Source: Cladorhizidae sp. MBARI D1340-BT2
Lineage: Eukaryota; Porifera; Demospongiae; Poecilosclerida; Cladorhizidae
Reading direction: 5' to 3'
Assembly: GCA_028752905.1 (NCBI GenBank)
Contig: JAQNBH010000003.1
Location: 31,913,222 to 31,977,221 of the forward strand
Length of the DNA stretch: 64,000 nucleotides
Shown here: in pieces, positions 54,541 through 64,000 of the stretch
Position numbering within the stretch: the stretch's first letter is position 1
Layout of the letters: each line of letters begins with the position of its first letter
The notes under the pieces: model-generated
The model's input: only the letters and a program-made list of their open reading frames with translations
Told to the model about the DNA's origin: nothing
Database searches by the model: none
Made by a program: the position numbers and the translations under genes

Positions 54541-55230
54541 TGGATGCTGATACTATTGGTTGCCGTGGGTCTCCACTTGGGCTCCAATTTGTGTCACCCC
54601 CATTACTGCCAGCACTGTGGAGAAGAAGTGGATCGCCTTGCCATGCATGGTCTTAGCTGCAAGAGGAGCGAAGGACATTTCTACCGTCATACCGCCATGA
54701 ACAACATCATCTTCCGGGCATATTTATTTGCCGGTGCCCCTTCCAGGATGGAACCGTCGGGTCTCTTTCGTTCTGATGGAAAAAGGCCTGATGGGGTAAC
54801 CATGGTGCCATAGAAGAATGGCAAGCAACTGGTGTGGGATGCAACTGTCCAGATATGTTTTCCCAGTCATATTGGGGTGCAGTGAGTAGTGCTGGAGCTG
54901 TGGCTGCTATAGCTCAGGAGAAAAGAGTTGCCAAGTATACCAGCCTAGATCGTTGCCACTTTTTTGTGCCTGTGGCCATCGAGTCATTGGGTCATCGGGA
55001 ACAGGTCGATGGCTTTCCTGAAGGAGTTCAGCCTCAGGATAAGGCAAAGAACTGGGGAGGTGAATGCCCGTGCTTAGCTCCTTCAGCGTCTCTCAGTGGC
55101 AGTCCATCGGGAGAATGCCCGCGTCTGTTTTGGGGTCAGCCGGGAGTTGAACTTGTCGTTAGCTTTTTAGTTATTTATTTATGTATTATTTATGTATTTA
55201 TTGTTAATTATCATTTGGTATTTTTGTAAT
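54541..55230 (+). pseudogene. LINE C-terminal region with CCHC knuckle and RLE-type endonuclease
   Basis: The frame at 54,544 gives CHPHYCQHCGEEVDRLAMHG LSC, a C-x4-C-x2-C-x8-H-x4-C zinc knuckle. It continues with LFRSDGKRPDGVTMVP, a TAG stop, then KNGKQLVWDAT. RPD followed about 15 residues on by D fits the catalytic core of restriction-like endonucleases in R2-like LINEs. Further on FFVPVAIES, and in another frame FLKEF..RI..RTGE and LLQRLSVAV, form the usual C-terminal helix region. Frameshifts and the stop inactivate it. The reverse transcriptase part is not present upstream. Confidence 0.8.
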
Positions 55231-55479
55231 TGATATGAATTAGTTAGCTAATTACTATTTGTACCTTATTTCAATATTTTTGGTCCCCCTTGTTTCATTC
55301 CGCCCCCTCCCCCATGTATTAATTTCAAAAATATATAAAGTAAAATAATGATAATTATATCAAATATCAAATGAATAAACACAGAAAAGAAAAAAAAGAA
55401 AACGATGATTATGATGATGATAAAATAACCTTCCCAATAATCAGCTTGAAATTGTATTCTCGCGATGTTTGACTAGACA

Positions 55480-55735
55480 TCGAGCCTGCCTATATACCAG
55501 TAGCTAGCTATCCACCTCGTGCTATATATATACGGTGACCTGGTAACCAGTAGCTAGCTACCCACCTCTGTTATATATACATACCAGTAGCTAGCTACCC
55601 ACCTCATGCTATATATATACCAGTAGCTAGCTATCCACCTCATGCTATATATATACCAGTAGCTAGCTATCCACCTCGTGCTATATATATACCAGTAGCT
55701 AGCTATCCACCTCTGTTATATATACCAGCACACAC
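55480..55735. repeat. 36-bp minisatellite (about 6 units)
   Basis: Unit ACCAGTAGCTAGCTATCCAC with CTCATGCTATATATAT, period 36 (55,621 to 55,657). Some units end CTCTGTTATATAT instead. Confidence 0.9.
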
Positions 55736-55774
55736 ATCTAGCATGTGAACTGGAAGCAATTTTTTCTTCTTTCT

Positions 55775-56170
55775 ATTAGAGTGTTCAGATCAGATGGCAA
55801 ATGGCCGGGTGTATCAGTTTGGTCCCATGGAAGTGTGGTTGATCATTAGTGTGGGATATGATACATGCCCTGACCCCTATATATATATATATGTACCATT
55901 CCATTTGGCTTTGGCTGGCATTGAGGCTGACAGTGGCCACTGAAGCTGAGCAAGAGGACTAAGTATAAAGAGTTGGACTCAGTTATTCCTCTGGCCATTG
56001 AGACGGGAGTTTTCGGCCATGCAGCTACAGCCTTTTTCACTGACCTTGGCAAACGGCTCGTCAGTCCTTTCTGCTGCAGCGTGTGGTTAGTCGAAATTCT
56101 GCGGGTAATGTACTGCAGGGACTTTGCTTTGAGATTGTTTGCTTGCATTTGTTATTTATTTGTGTTTGGG
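55775..56170 (+). pseudogene. LINE C-terminal fragment 2
   Basis: GTGTTCAGATCAGATGGCAA and GGTCCCATGGAAGTGTGG align with the complement of 11,780-11,850 (LINE remnant of the module). The Trp codon TGG that is a stop in the other two copies is intact here. From about 55,960 the frame reads KELDSVIPLAIETGVFGHAA and FFTDLGKRL, the downstream part of the same family. Frames change several times. Confidence 0.7.
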
Positions 56171-56469
56171 TGTGTTAATTTTTTTCTGTAACTTCTCATG
56201 TACGTAGTAATTATTTATTTTTTATAATTTGCATGGTGTTAATTAGATGTTAATGTTATCTGATATAGCCTGTTTAATGAAATTATAAAGAAAACACAAT
56301 TTTTTGCGGGATAAACATCCTCCACCTCATCAAAATTCATTCATTCCTCCAGCTCCAATTATTGTTAGTTCACCTTCAAAAGGCCATTCACTCTTTTCCT
56401 TGTGGATGTGAGGGAGGACCAGATGGTTACGTCACCTTAGGATATGATCAGTAAGTCTGCTGGTGATGG

Positions 56470-56945
56470 TGGTCTCTTTTCTTGCAGCCATGGACTGATT
56501 TCATCAATATGGTGCTGTTTCAGCTTCTGTTTGCTCTTTTTTTGGCACTTCTCTCATCACCCTGAATAAAAAGGATGGTGGTATGAGACCCATAGCCATT
56601 GGGTATATGCTTAGATGTCTGGTAGCTAAACGTGCAAGCTTTCATATGAAGCAGCCATGAGTGCTCTTCTGGCACCTCTTCAGTTGGGTTTTGGGATACG
56701 TCTTGGAGCTGAATCTATCATCCATGCTGCTCGTATTTTTCTGTACAGCCAGGCCATATCTTCCTGAAGCTTGATTTTTATCCTGTTGTAGTGGAAAACA
56801 GAGCTGAGTCCTTGAAGAAAGAAAAGTATGCTGCTGCCCATTCTGTCCCAATTGGCATTGAAACCACTGTAGTGTTGGGAGTGGAAGCATCTCTGTTCCT
56901 TGGAAAGTTGGGAGGCTGTCTCAAGGTAAAATTCGACGAACCATG
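56470..56945 (+). pseudogene. LINE reverse transcriptase start fused to LINE tail
   Basis: Plus-strand pieces read LITLNKKDGGMRPIAIGYML RCLVAK, which matches the beginning of a LINE reverse transcriptase (KKDGG.RPI.). LGFGIRLGAESIIHAARIF in another frame is the following segment. At about 56,820 it changes abruptly to AAAHSVPIGIETTVVLGVEA SLFLGKLGG, the C-terminal tail seen at 54,960 and 55,980. The catalytic reverse transcriptase, knuckle and endonuclease are deleted between them. Confidence 0.72.
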
Positions 56946-57763
56946 TACCCATCATTTTGTCCTCTGCAGAGAATTTCCATTACCATCCAGCATGGGAACA
57001 CTGCAGCTGTCGGTACCAGTCAGTCTATTTACAAATAATTTAATTTTTTCCCTTTGTATCATTTCCTTTTTTAATTTTCAATTACTAGCTAGCATGTGCT
57101 AATTAGGTGTTAATGAACTTGGTATAATTATTTGTTAATTTAAAAATAAACATAAACAAATAAAATAATATGTATATATAAATATGTATATATAAGTAAA
57201 ATAAGTAAAATAACAAGCTAAGAAAGAAAGAAAGAAAATAAATAATTAATAAATACTTAATTATAATTATAACAATAACAATATAATTATAATAAAATTA
57301 ATTAATTTATTTAAAATTAAAAATAACGGGGGGGGGGGGGGGGAAGATAAAACAAGAATAATCATGGTTTCAGCCTTTATAGCACAAATGTGAGTGGTTC
57401 GACTGTGGAATGGACTTGCCTGGCTGCTGGGGAGCCACTCTCAAGAGCCTGGACTTGAAGCCACGACCACCATAATTTTATCTTACCATTTATTTATTGA
57501 TCTTGTTTTTTGTTATCCCAATTAAAAAAAATTAAACTGAGTTATATATATATATTTTATAGAACCCCCTTCCCCTCAAGTTAAAAAGTTCAAAAGTTCA
57601 TGTGACAATTAATTTTAACCAATTATTTATATTTATTTAATATAATTATTTTATTTATTTATTTATTATATTTTGCTTATTTTGCTTATTTCTTTGCTTA
57701 TGATTAAAAACAATATCATATTTGTTTATGTCAAGAAATAATTGCTAGTTATCACTATAAATT

Positions 57764-57800
<37 letters not shown>

Positions 57801-57830
57801 CAACAACAATGATAATGATAATAATAATAA

Positions 57831-57926
<96 letters not shown>

Positions 57927-58429
57927 GATATATAAAATTAATTAATTATGCATATAGATGTAAAATACATGCATATTGCATACATTTAATTTAAGAAATA
58001 ATGATCGTCAGGTACTGAGCTGGATCCAAGCACTGCAGCAGTGTTTCCTCGTTGGATTGCAACTGCAATTCTTTGCAGCAGGAAATGTATTATTATTTAT
58101 TTATTTATTATTTGTTTATTAAGCTTTAAGGAGAAGCTCACTACTAAAAAATTTATTTTATTATTATTATTATTATAAATATTTTATCTTTATTTTTATA
58201 ATATCCGGTTCATGTGCTGCCGGCTTCACGTGCTGGATGAGTGTGCCAGTAGCATGTGGTTAGCTAGCTCCAGTTTTAGTATCTCATTATTCCGCTAGAG
58301 CATCTAGTCGAAACTTCAAGACAATTTCAAGTGGATATCTGTGAAGGTTATTGTAATGCTATTATTTCAACTAAGAGTTCATCGAGAATAACAATAATAA
58401 TTTATAATTTCTTAATTAGGATTGTATTC
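56946..58429. other. AT-rich spacer with dispersed repeat pieces
   Basis: 57,329-57,343 is a G run. 57,380-57,480 is the inverted relative of 13,235-13,420. A compound AAT/ACT microsatellite lies at 57,767-57,926. 58,300-58,400 (CATCTAGTCGAAAC, GTTATTGTAATGCTATTATT) matches pieces of 13,405-13,445 and 9,957-9,990. No gene seen. Confidence 0.55.
57767..57926. repeat. Compound AAT/ACT microsatellite
   Basis: Runs of AAT, AAC, ATG, ACT and AAT. Same design as 8,701-8,991 but with no matching flanks. Confidence 0.95.
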
Positions 58430-59345
58430 GCGATAGACGTCACGTCCGTGCGTGCTCTGAACGCTGTTGACGTCATCAAGCCGTTGTCATGCCAAATTCT
58501 TCCCGTTGCCAAATTTGTCCTCTTTGACCTACAGCGCATGCGTCAAGACGGATTCGAGCGTAGTGGGAATAATAATATGGCACGTTCTCGAGCTAAATTC
58601 TTCCCGCCTGCTAAATTCTTCCGCATGTCATATTTCCCCTTTGCTGCACTTAATGATTTATTGAGCATTATTTCAATTCCAGCATATTTCTGCAGGGTAA
58701 ATCTACAATGTAAAAATTTAGATATTTCCAAAAAACATTTTTAATAAACTTTGTCAGAGTATAAGATGAATTCAGGTCTACTGATGGAATTATTATAGAA
58801 CCTAATCCTTACTCCTTACCATTGGGTATCTAAACTAAAATTAGTAGCTAATGATATTAGCAATTCTTTTATGTATATCTAGGGGGATCTGGTGGTATGC
58901 CCCCCCAGGAAATTTTACACTCTCAGATATCAATTCTGGGGCCTTCTAGACCAAAATTACATGTGTGTCCTGCAGGATAACTGCATAAACGAGAAGTATA
59001 ACGATTGGATGATTGAAGGAGGGCCTCTGTCTGCGCCCTTGATGGGTGGGTGTAAAAGGAGAATATTCACTACTATAGGTGCCATGCTTGATGTAATGCT
59101 CCACCTTCCATAAATGTACTCCACAGTTTCTCTGTTCGCTCCATCTGCAAATGCAGCCAAAAGTTGATACACAGGTAGCTAAGCTGTCAAAAAATTGATA
59201 CACAGGTAGCTATATATATAGCTAGAGCAATCAACATGTTGAGTAACGCACGCTAGAAGGACAAGCGCACGCTGTCAAACTAACGGGAGAAATTCCGTAT
59301 TTGCGCATGCGCAGTAAGTAAAAGAGGACAAATTTGGCACCTGTC
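58430..59345. promoter_or_regulatory. CpG-containing segment with CRE-like, NRF1-like and repeated GCCAAATT motifs
   Basis: TGACGTCA at 58,468-58,475 is a full CRE palindrome. TGCGCATGCGCA at 59,302-59,314 is an NRF1-type palindrome, and GCGCATGCG recurs near 58,537. GCYAAATTCTTCCCG or GCCAAATTTGTCC occurs four times between 58,489 and 58,623. Its complement lies at about 59,327. The block GCCAAATTTGTCCTC..GCGCATGCG is inverted between 58,507-58,545 and 59,300-59,340. Either a host promoter region or a pair of transposon ends would fit. An open frame (58,331-58,744) shows no domain. Confidence 0.4.
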
Positions 59346-59560
59346 TCTTTATTCGCGCAATCTGCCTTTAAAACATTTTTCTGAAGGAAAAAACCCTTTT
59401 TCTCTCCTTCTCTACAAGTCCAGATTTGCCTTCACAAGCTGTTTTTAAAATCTGGAAGCATTTTGTTGCACTATTCTAAAGTTATGGAGAGTTTCATGCA
59501 ATGCATTTTGCTATTATTTAAGGAAGAAGTAGACCAAGAATCCAAGCTGAAGGGGGGGGG
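59346..59560. other. Spacer before the Penelope-like element
   Basis: Moderately AT-rich, with a G run at 59,552-59,560. No coding signal. Confidence 0.5.
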
Positions 59561-59777
59561 GACAATGGCATTTTTTAATTTTTACTTATGGTTACAACTT
59601 TAGAGCTACGTAGATTCTGCAAACTTCATGGTGGACTTGATAAGCTCAAAAGATAGGTCTCTCGTGTGCTCTCTTTTGATACTAAAATATGTTTCATGTA
59701 TAATTATAGACAAGTTACTTGACCTAAAGTGAAGGGACCTCAAAAACCGAATCCCTGCAACCTCAGCCAAAATAGCT
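59561..59777 (+). repeat. Inverted copy of the Penelope 5' end
   Basis: GGTTACAACTTTAGAGCT, GATTCTGCAAACTTCATGG, AAAAGATAGGTCTCTC and CCTGCAACCTCAGCCAAAAT all recur, reverse-complemented, in 62,341-62,575. The copy includes the start codon region of the element's frame, but a TAA follows after a few codons, so it is non-coding. Confidence 0.9.
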
Positions 59778-59836
59778 ACCAGTGGTTGGAGGAAGCCCTA
59801 GGCTATTCAATGACCTTTTTCATTAGGCGGTCAAGC

Positions 59837-59873
59837 GCGCGGGTGGAAAATTTAAAATATTTTCCACCCGCGC
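59837..59873. repeat. GC-rich perfect hairpin
   Basis: The 15-bp arms GCGCGGGTGGAAAAT (59,837-59,851) and ATTTTCCACCCGCGC (59,859-59,873) surround a 7-nt loop. The outer GGTC and GACC also pair. It lies just inside the inverted Penelope flank and stands out in AT-rich DNA. A poly-T tract of over 30 bases follows at about 59,930-59,953. Confidence 0.85.
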
Positions 59874-59922
59874 TCGACCACGTACGCTTAATTAACGAAA
59901 AATAAACCTTTTTTTTTCCTTC

Positions 59923-59953
<31 letters not shown>

Positions 59954-60157
59954 GAGTACAAGTTTTTTTATTATTTTTTTAAAGTAAAGGTTAGGTAAAG
60001 GTTAGGTAAAGGTATGCTGACATTTATAGTTCAAAATGAGTTTGGCCATAGCTTGACTGACAATTGCTGCAACAGGTGTCTGGTTGCTTCACTAGAAGTA
60101 AGCCCACTCCGTAAAGTTGTTCTAGATTGTAGAGCAAATGGAGTCCAATTCCCCAGG

Positions 60158-60231
60158 GGCCGGGACCTCCAGAATTTGGTTTCCAGGATTCCCATGAAAA
60201 TGGTGGCAAAGGTGGGTTCGAACTTTGGGGT
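60158..60231. repeat. Short duplicate of the reverse transcriptase segment
   Basis: GGGCCGGGACCTCCAGAATT, TGGTTTCCAGGATTCCCATG and AAAATGGTGGCAAAGG match 61,492-61,561 in the same orientation with few changes. The flanks are unrelated. It corresponds to the AFAIIFMGILETKFW codons. Confidence 0.92.
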
Positions 60232-60627
60232 CTGTGGAAGGTCTTTTGGAGTAGGTTGGCGGGTAGGTAGTTGGTGGGGCTTATCCTAGGGAGTGTTTTC
60301 GCCATGTTGTCGGCGTCGGTAGCGGTCGGTGTCGTTATTGGTGGTCTTTGTCCTTTCCCTCAGATGGTACGGGTCGTCATCGGTGGGGTTTCCAGGCTTG
60401 TTTAGTTTTGTCTCCTCTTGCATGGCGGTCCTGAGGGGGCTTGAGACCTGTATTCTCATGGGCAGAGGTGAGTGTGTGTGTCTGCGGTTCCCTTCTGCCC
60501 GCCATAGGTGTTTAGACGCAGCAAGCAGTTGGTTTGGGGGAGTTGTGTGCATTGTGTGGGTGTTTGTGTTGCATGGGTCTATTCCTACATCTACTGTCGC
60601 TATGCCACTATTAGCCGTGAGTTCTTA

Positions 60628-61385
60628 TTAACCTATCCTATGGTGCAGTATATTAGGAGGTGGATTGGGGAAGTTGGGATGGCATTGTAGTGGGTAGGGG
60701 TGTGTCTGGTGGTGGGCGTGTATCGGTTGGGGGTCATAGTGGGGATCATAGTGGGGATTAACAATGGGGAATCTGTGAGGGGGTGGGGATGATATTTGGG
60801 CAGGTTTTGGGACTGTGCCCGACCCAGCTTTTGCTGCTAGTCTATTTCCCATGGTTCTGCAGGCCGTGTGGGTTGGGTTTACTCTGCCCACGAGCCATGG
60901 TACCTGGACTGAATTTATCGTGCATTTAATGTGTCTATGTAGGTGTGGTCTGTACTTGGAGACCAGGGGGACTGTCTCAGAGGCGTGCGTGCTGTGGCTT
61001 GCCACCTCCGAGTCTATCCCCCCGAGGTATTCTTCTCTCCGTGCATATGGGACTAATCTAAAGGTATTATCGATTAGTGTTGTTGGGTATCCTCTCTTGG
61101 TGAATTGTTTGGCGAGGAAGTGTAGTGTGTTGTAGTAAGTGTCACTATCGGAGGAGGCTCTGAGGCATCTTATAGCCTCCCCCTTTAGAATGCCACCAAA
61201 TGTGTGGTTTGGGTGGCAGCTCCTGTAGTGTAGATATTGGAATCTATTTATAGGTTTGAAGTATAATTTAGTGTCTAGTATGTTGGTCTGCATGTATTTG
61301 TTGTTCTTGTGTATTGTGATGTCTAGGAAGTGCACTGTGTGTGTGTGGATGTCTGGTGTGTGAATTTGATTGTGTGGTGCCACTC
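60628..61385 (-). pseudogene. Penelope-like reverse transcriptase, C-terminal part
   Basis: After a one-base shift from the upstream frame (61,323-61,385), this frame reads VHFLDITIHKN, LYFKPINRFQYLHYRSCHPN HTFGGILKGE and LAKQFTKRGYP. It ends with VPLVSKYRP. F.D..I......T..Y.KP......L...S.HP.H is the typical thumb region of Penelope enzymes. Its own start codons further up (to 61,800) lie in the wrong frame over the catalytic domain and should be ignored. Past about 60,790 the sequence becomes Pro/His-rich without recognisable endonuclease motifs. Confidence 0.82.
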
Positions 61386-62432
61386 GTTCAACGCCTCCAT
61401 GGCCTGGTGCAATGACCCGGGGCCATGTTCCCAGATCATGAAGATGTCGTCTAAGTAGCGCCAACAGACTAGCGGCTGTTTGTCTTTGGGCCGGGACCTC
61501 CAGAATTTGGTTTCCAGGATTCCCATGAAAATGATGGCAAAGGCGGGTGCGAACTTTGTCCCCATTGCCGTGCCCCTCTTCTGACGGTAGATGTTTCCCG
61601 CAAAAGAGAATATGTTTTGTTCCAGCACAATTTTCATGCACGAGATCAGGAATCTCCCCGGCACCTTGGCCCAGAGTGGGCCGTGGTGCCTGAGGAAAAA
61701 GTCCGTGACCAGTGCTATCCCTTCCCCTTGGGGGATGTTGGTGTACAGTGCCTTCACATCCATCACAACCAGGATGGCATGTTGTGGGACGTGCACCCAC
61801 CCCCCCCCCCCCCTGAGTTTGTTATGGAAGTGGCCGGAGTCTCTTAAGTGGCTGGCCACCAAGGAGACTGCTGGTCGGAGGACATAGTCCAACCAGCCAG
61901 ACAGACCCTCGGTGGGGCTGGAACACCCTGAGCAGATTGGTCTGATTTGCATGGGGGTTTTGTGGGCTTTCTTTAGGAAGTACATCCTTTGGGTTCTCAC
62001 TTTACCCTCCCCCATGGTCAGGCCCCTCATGGCATCCCGGGTTATCCAGCCACATTGGTGCATTCTTTTAATGTGATGGTTGATTGATTTAGCTAATGTA
62101 CATGTAGGTGTGTGGTCAGATGCTAATTTATCGTAAATGTCCGTGTCTGAGAGGTGTTCGAGTCCGTTTTTTATGTAGTCTGTCATGTTTTCAATTACTA
62201 TGCACGAACCATTATCTGCCTTGCGTATCACAATGTCCTTGTTCCCCGCAAGGCATTTAATGGCCTGTAGTTCGTCTCTAGTTAGGTTGGGGTGCACTGG
62301 TAGTGTCATGGGTGTGGTAGTTTGTGTGAGCAATCTGGAGTTATTTTGGCTGAGGTTGCAGGGATTCAGGTTTTTGAGGTCCCTCCACTTTAGGTCTAGT
62401 AACTTGCCTATAGTTATTATACCTAGAAACAT
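61323..62432 (-). pseudogene. Penelope-like reverse transcriptase, catalytic part
   Basis: A frame of 369 codons. NKDIVIRKADNG (64-75) is the conserved N-terminal motif, and QRMYFLKKAHK (148-158) with RPICSG precedes the palm. The catalytic Asp of motif A is D225 (VMDVKALYTNIPQGEG). Motif B is GTAMGTKFAPAFA (287-299), and motif C is WRYLDDIF (325-331) with both Asp present. The reading frame shifts soon after, near residue 356. The start at 62,432 lies in the inverted-repeat sequence, and the N-terminus is shorter than in full Penelope proteins. RNA-templated DNA synthesis would be its role, but the frame break makes this copy inactive. Confidence 0.9.
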
Positions 62433-62575
62433 ATTTTAGTACCAAAAGAGAGCACACAGAGAGACCTATCTTTTGAGCTATATATCAAGTCCATACCATG
62501 AAGTTTGCAGAATCGACAGAGCTCTAAAGTTGTAACCACAAGTTAAAATTTTATTATTTTTTTAAGCCATTGTCT

Positions 62576-62797
62576 CCCCAATCATCCCCGTTGTGGAAAC
62601 TTCGACCGTCTATATCTTAGCAACCGCTCGCCCTACAGAGATTATGAAATATGCTAAAAATAGCCTCACAGAGATTATGCAATATGCTAAAAATAGCCTT
62701 ACTGCAATGTCATGAATGATTCCATGGTAACTGCACAACCGCCAAGTAAAATTTGAGTCTTTGTGCAGGTCGTTTAGCTGAGTAATTAGTGTCCAAG
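62576..62797. other. Spacer with a tandem duplication
   Basis: ACAGAGATTATGAAATATGC and TAAAAATAGCCT recur twice at 62,635-62,700, spaced about 34 bp apart. No other feature. Confidence 0.6.
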
Positions 62798-63520
62798 ATG
62801 CCGACTCGAGTTTGCCTCTACTCACCGTCTGAAGAGGAGGAAGGTCTTCATGAAGATAGCCCCAGAAGTTGCTACAGCTTTTAAGATACTCCCTTCACCT
62901 TCGACTACCGTAACTACTTCAGGAAAGAAACTAGCGCTCGCTGCTTCACAATCTTCCACCATCGCTCGATCTTCTTCAGCTACTGCGTGGACTTCTCTCC
63001 TTCCTCTGACCAGCATGACTACCAAGAGGACTACCACCTGGTAAAGATGAGCTCTCTCCAGAGAGCTGTTGGCATTTTTTCATGCTGTGGCTCTCCTCTG
63101 ACAGTGACAGAGGACAGACAGTGCAGGATGTGGTTAGTGTCCAAGGTTGCCATCTGTTGCATGGTGTGTGGCAAGCAGTCCTTTCTGACTGACCCCTATC
63201 GTGCAGAGGACCATACTGTCAACACAAAGTCTATCCTAGCCATGAGGACCATTGGTAAGGGAAGGGCGAGCCTGGATACTTCACTGCCATGATGGGCATG
63301 CTTCCCCCTGTGTCCAAGCCTTCCTACTCTTCTCATAATGAGAAGATCGCTGCTGCCACGTCTCTTGAGCGTGAGGCACAGTTCTCTGCAGCTGCAGCAC
63401 TCCTCCGGAAGGATGCCGCTCCGGATGAAATTGTGGACATTCGTGTGACATGTGATGGCACTTGGTCTTGGCTTCTGTGTATGTTGTCTATGGCTTAGGT
63501 CACCTTTTCTTTTATACTCT
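62798..63520 (+). pseudogene. Mutator-like transposase-domain protein, N-terminal part, broken
   Basis: An ATG at 62,798 (MPTRVCLYSPSEEEEG) is followed by an in-frame TAA at 62,882. The same frame then runs to 63,292 with LVKMSSLQRAVG, CCGSPLTVTEDR and VAICCMVCGKQ, which is a zinc-ribbon-like Cys pattern. NTKSILAMRTIGKGRASLD comes next. A single-base shift near 63,278 moves coding to 63,289-63,498: FTAMMGMLPPVSKPSY and VDIRVTCDGTWS. VN.R...A.R.IG.G...L, MPPPV and D..V..DGTW are landmarks of the Mutator-like transposase domain family found in many invertebrates. After DGTW the frame breaks again. Whether a complete copy continues is not visible; similarity fades near 63,520. Confidence 0.72.
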
Positions 63521-64000
63521 TGCTATAGGTCATGGCGGGATGACCTGTATGTCTAAGAAGGTGGAGCTACACCATTTTTAGTGTAACTTACTCAGAAGAG
63601 TATCAGGGAAGAGATTTAAGCAGAAAAACCATACTTTTGTGGCAAAGAGAGTGTTCTGATATAACCCCAATGTTGACTGATTTTCTGAAAAGTGTATTTT
63701 TGGTGTACTTCTTGTTCTTGTGCAAAAGATATCTCAGTAAAATATTTTTGTATATATACCAACTTTTTAAATACCATTTTAAAGCTCTTTCTAGCTCTAT
63801 ACAATGAGCGGATTATATTTTTGGGGGAGGTACCAGTCAAAAGTTATACATCAATGTTTAACATCGATTTTGTAATTTTTCGGTACCTATTTGACCTCCC
63901 ACTTCACTTCTAAGTAGTATTGTGCAAACTCTTCTGCTCATTGTATACCTCTGTGGTAATGCAAGACCACCTGTGAATGAGAAGTGGTTGATGACACAAT
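63521..64000. other. Window end, nothing recognised
   Basis: AT-rich sequence with two small overlapping frames on opposite strands (63,616-63,840 and 63,692-63,913) without motifs. Confidence 0.5.

Larger units (their letters stand above)
59561..62575 (-). mobile_element. Penelope-like retroelement with inverted copy of its own 5' end
   Basis: The minus strand encodes a Penelope-type reverse transcriptase (62,432 to about 60,700, one frameshift). The 5' end of the element (62,341-62,575) is present again at 59,561-59,777 in the opposite orientation, giving ~220-235-bp imperfect inverted flanks. A ~73-bp piece of the reverse transcriptase is repeated at 60,158-60,231. Penelope elements are known for complex partial, tandem or inverted terminal copies. 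I do not see a GIY-YIG endonuclease, so this copy is incomplete or belongs to an endonuclease-less branch. Confidence 0.85.

Noticed and set aside
59957..60305. GIY-YIG endonuclease for the Penelope-like element
   Set aside because: Looked for the paired GIY/YIG and downstream Arg/Glu motifs past the reverse transcriptase; none found in any minus frame.
60329..60631. 100-codon plus-strand frame as a host gene
   Set aside because: Hydrophobic and Cys/Val-rich from complement of a Pro/His/Arg-rich minus frame; no motif.

Overview
The window looks like AT-rich, intron-era eukaryotic DNA from a marine invertebrate. A sponge or cnidarian-like metazoan is my inference, based on the mixture of a Gypsy element, a Penelope-like element, a LINE with a restriction-like endonuclease, hAT and Mutator-type remnants, and very abundant mini- and microsatellites. 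I found no convincing intact host gene. Almost everything that can be named is a tandem repeat, a mobile element remnant, or part of a large segmental duplication.

Layout. Positions 1-4,329 hold a 56-bp satellite, followed by a second, unrelated 56-bp array (4,349-4,719) and a 60-bp minisatellite (5,490-6,330). Positions 6,434-19,289 and 19,310-32,189 are two direct tandem copies of one ~12.9-kb module. Within it, a ~7.36-kb core (10,567-~17,925 and 22,641-~30,010) is almost identical between copies, while both flanks are clearly diverged. A shortened third copy follows (32,262-38,030), in which a 46-bp minisatellite has grown to about 81 units and one ~200-bp piece is inverted. A fourth, diverged copy lies in inverted orientation (38,038-43,750) and is split by a 1,708-bp hAT element (38,282-39,989) with an exact 8-bp target duplication.

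Positions 43,984-46,747 carry a broken Gypsy element on the minus strand: a protease, then an integrase, then the end of an RNase H tail. Reverse transcriptase is missing, and the order suggests the rarer protease-integrase-RT arrangement. It is cut off directly by a 72-bp satellite (46,748-51,176 and 52,817-53,627) that has a 1,452-bp higher-order repeat. The satellite is interrupted by a 1,636-bp insertion bounded exactly by TTAA. Positions 54,541-56,945 contain several internally deleted pieces of a LINE whose C-terminus looks like a CCHC/PD-(D/E)XK endonuclease. Positions 58,430-59,345 are CpG-containing, with CRE-like and NRF1-like sites in partly inverted arrangement. Positions 59,561-62,575 are a Penelope-like element on the minus strand, with its 5' end repeated in inverted orientation at its other side. 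Positions 62,798-63,520 are a broken Mutator-like transposase-domain gene.

The elements do not form a pathway. The window reads as a repeat-rich, recombination-prone block in which satellites, nested transposons and segmental duplication have built on one another. All copy counts are estimates by eye, and the near-identical duplication could in principle be an assembly artefact.
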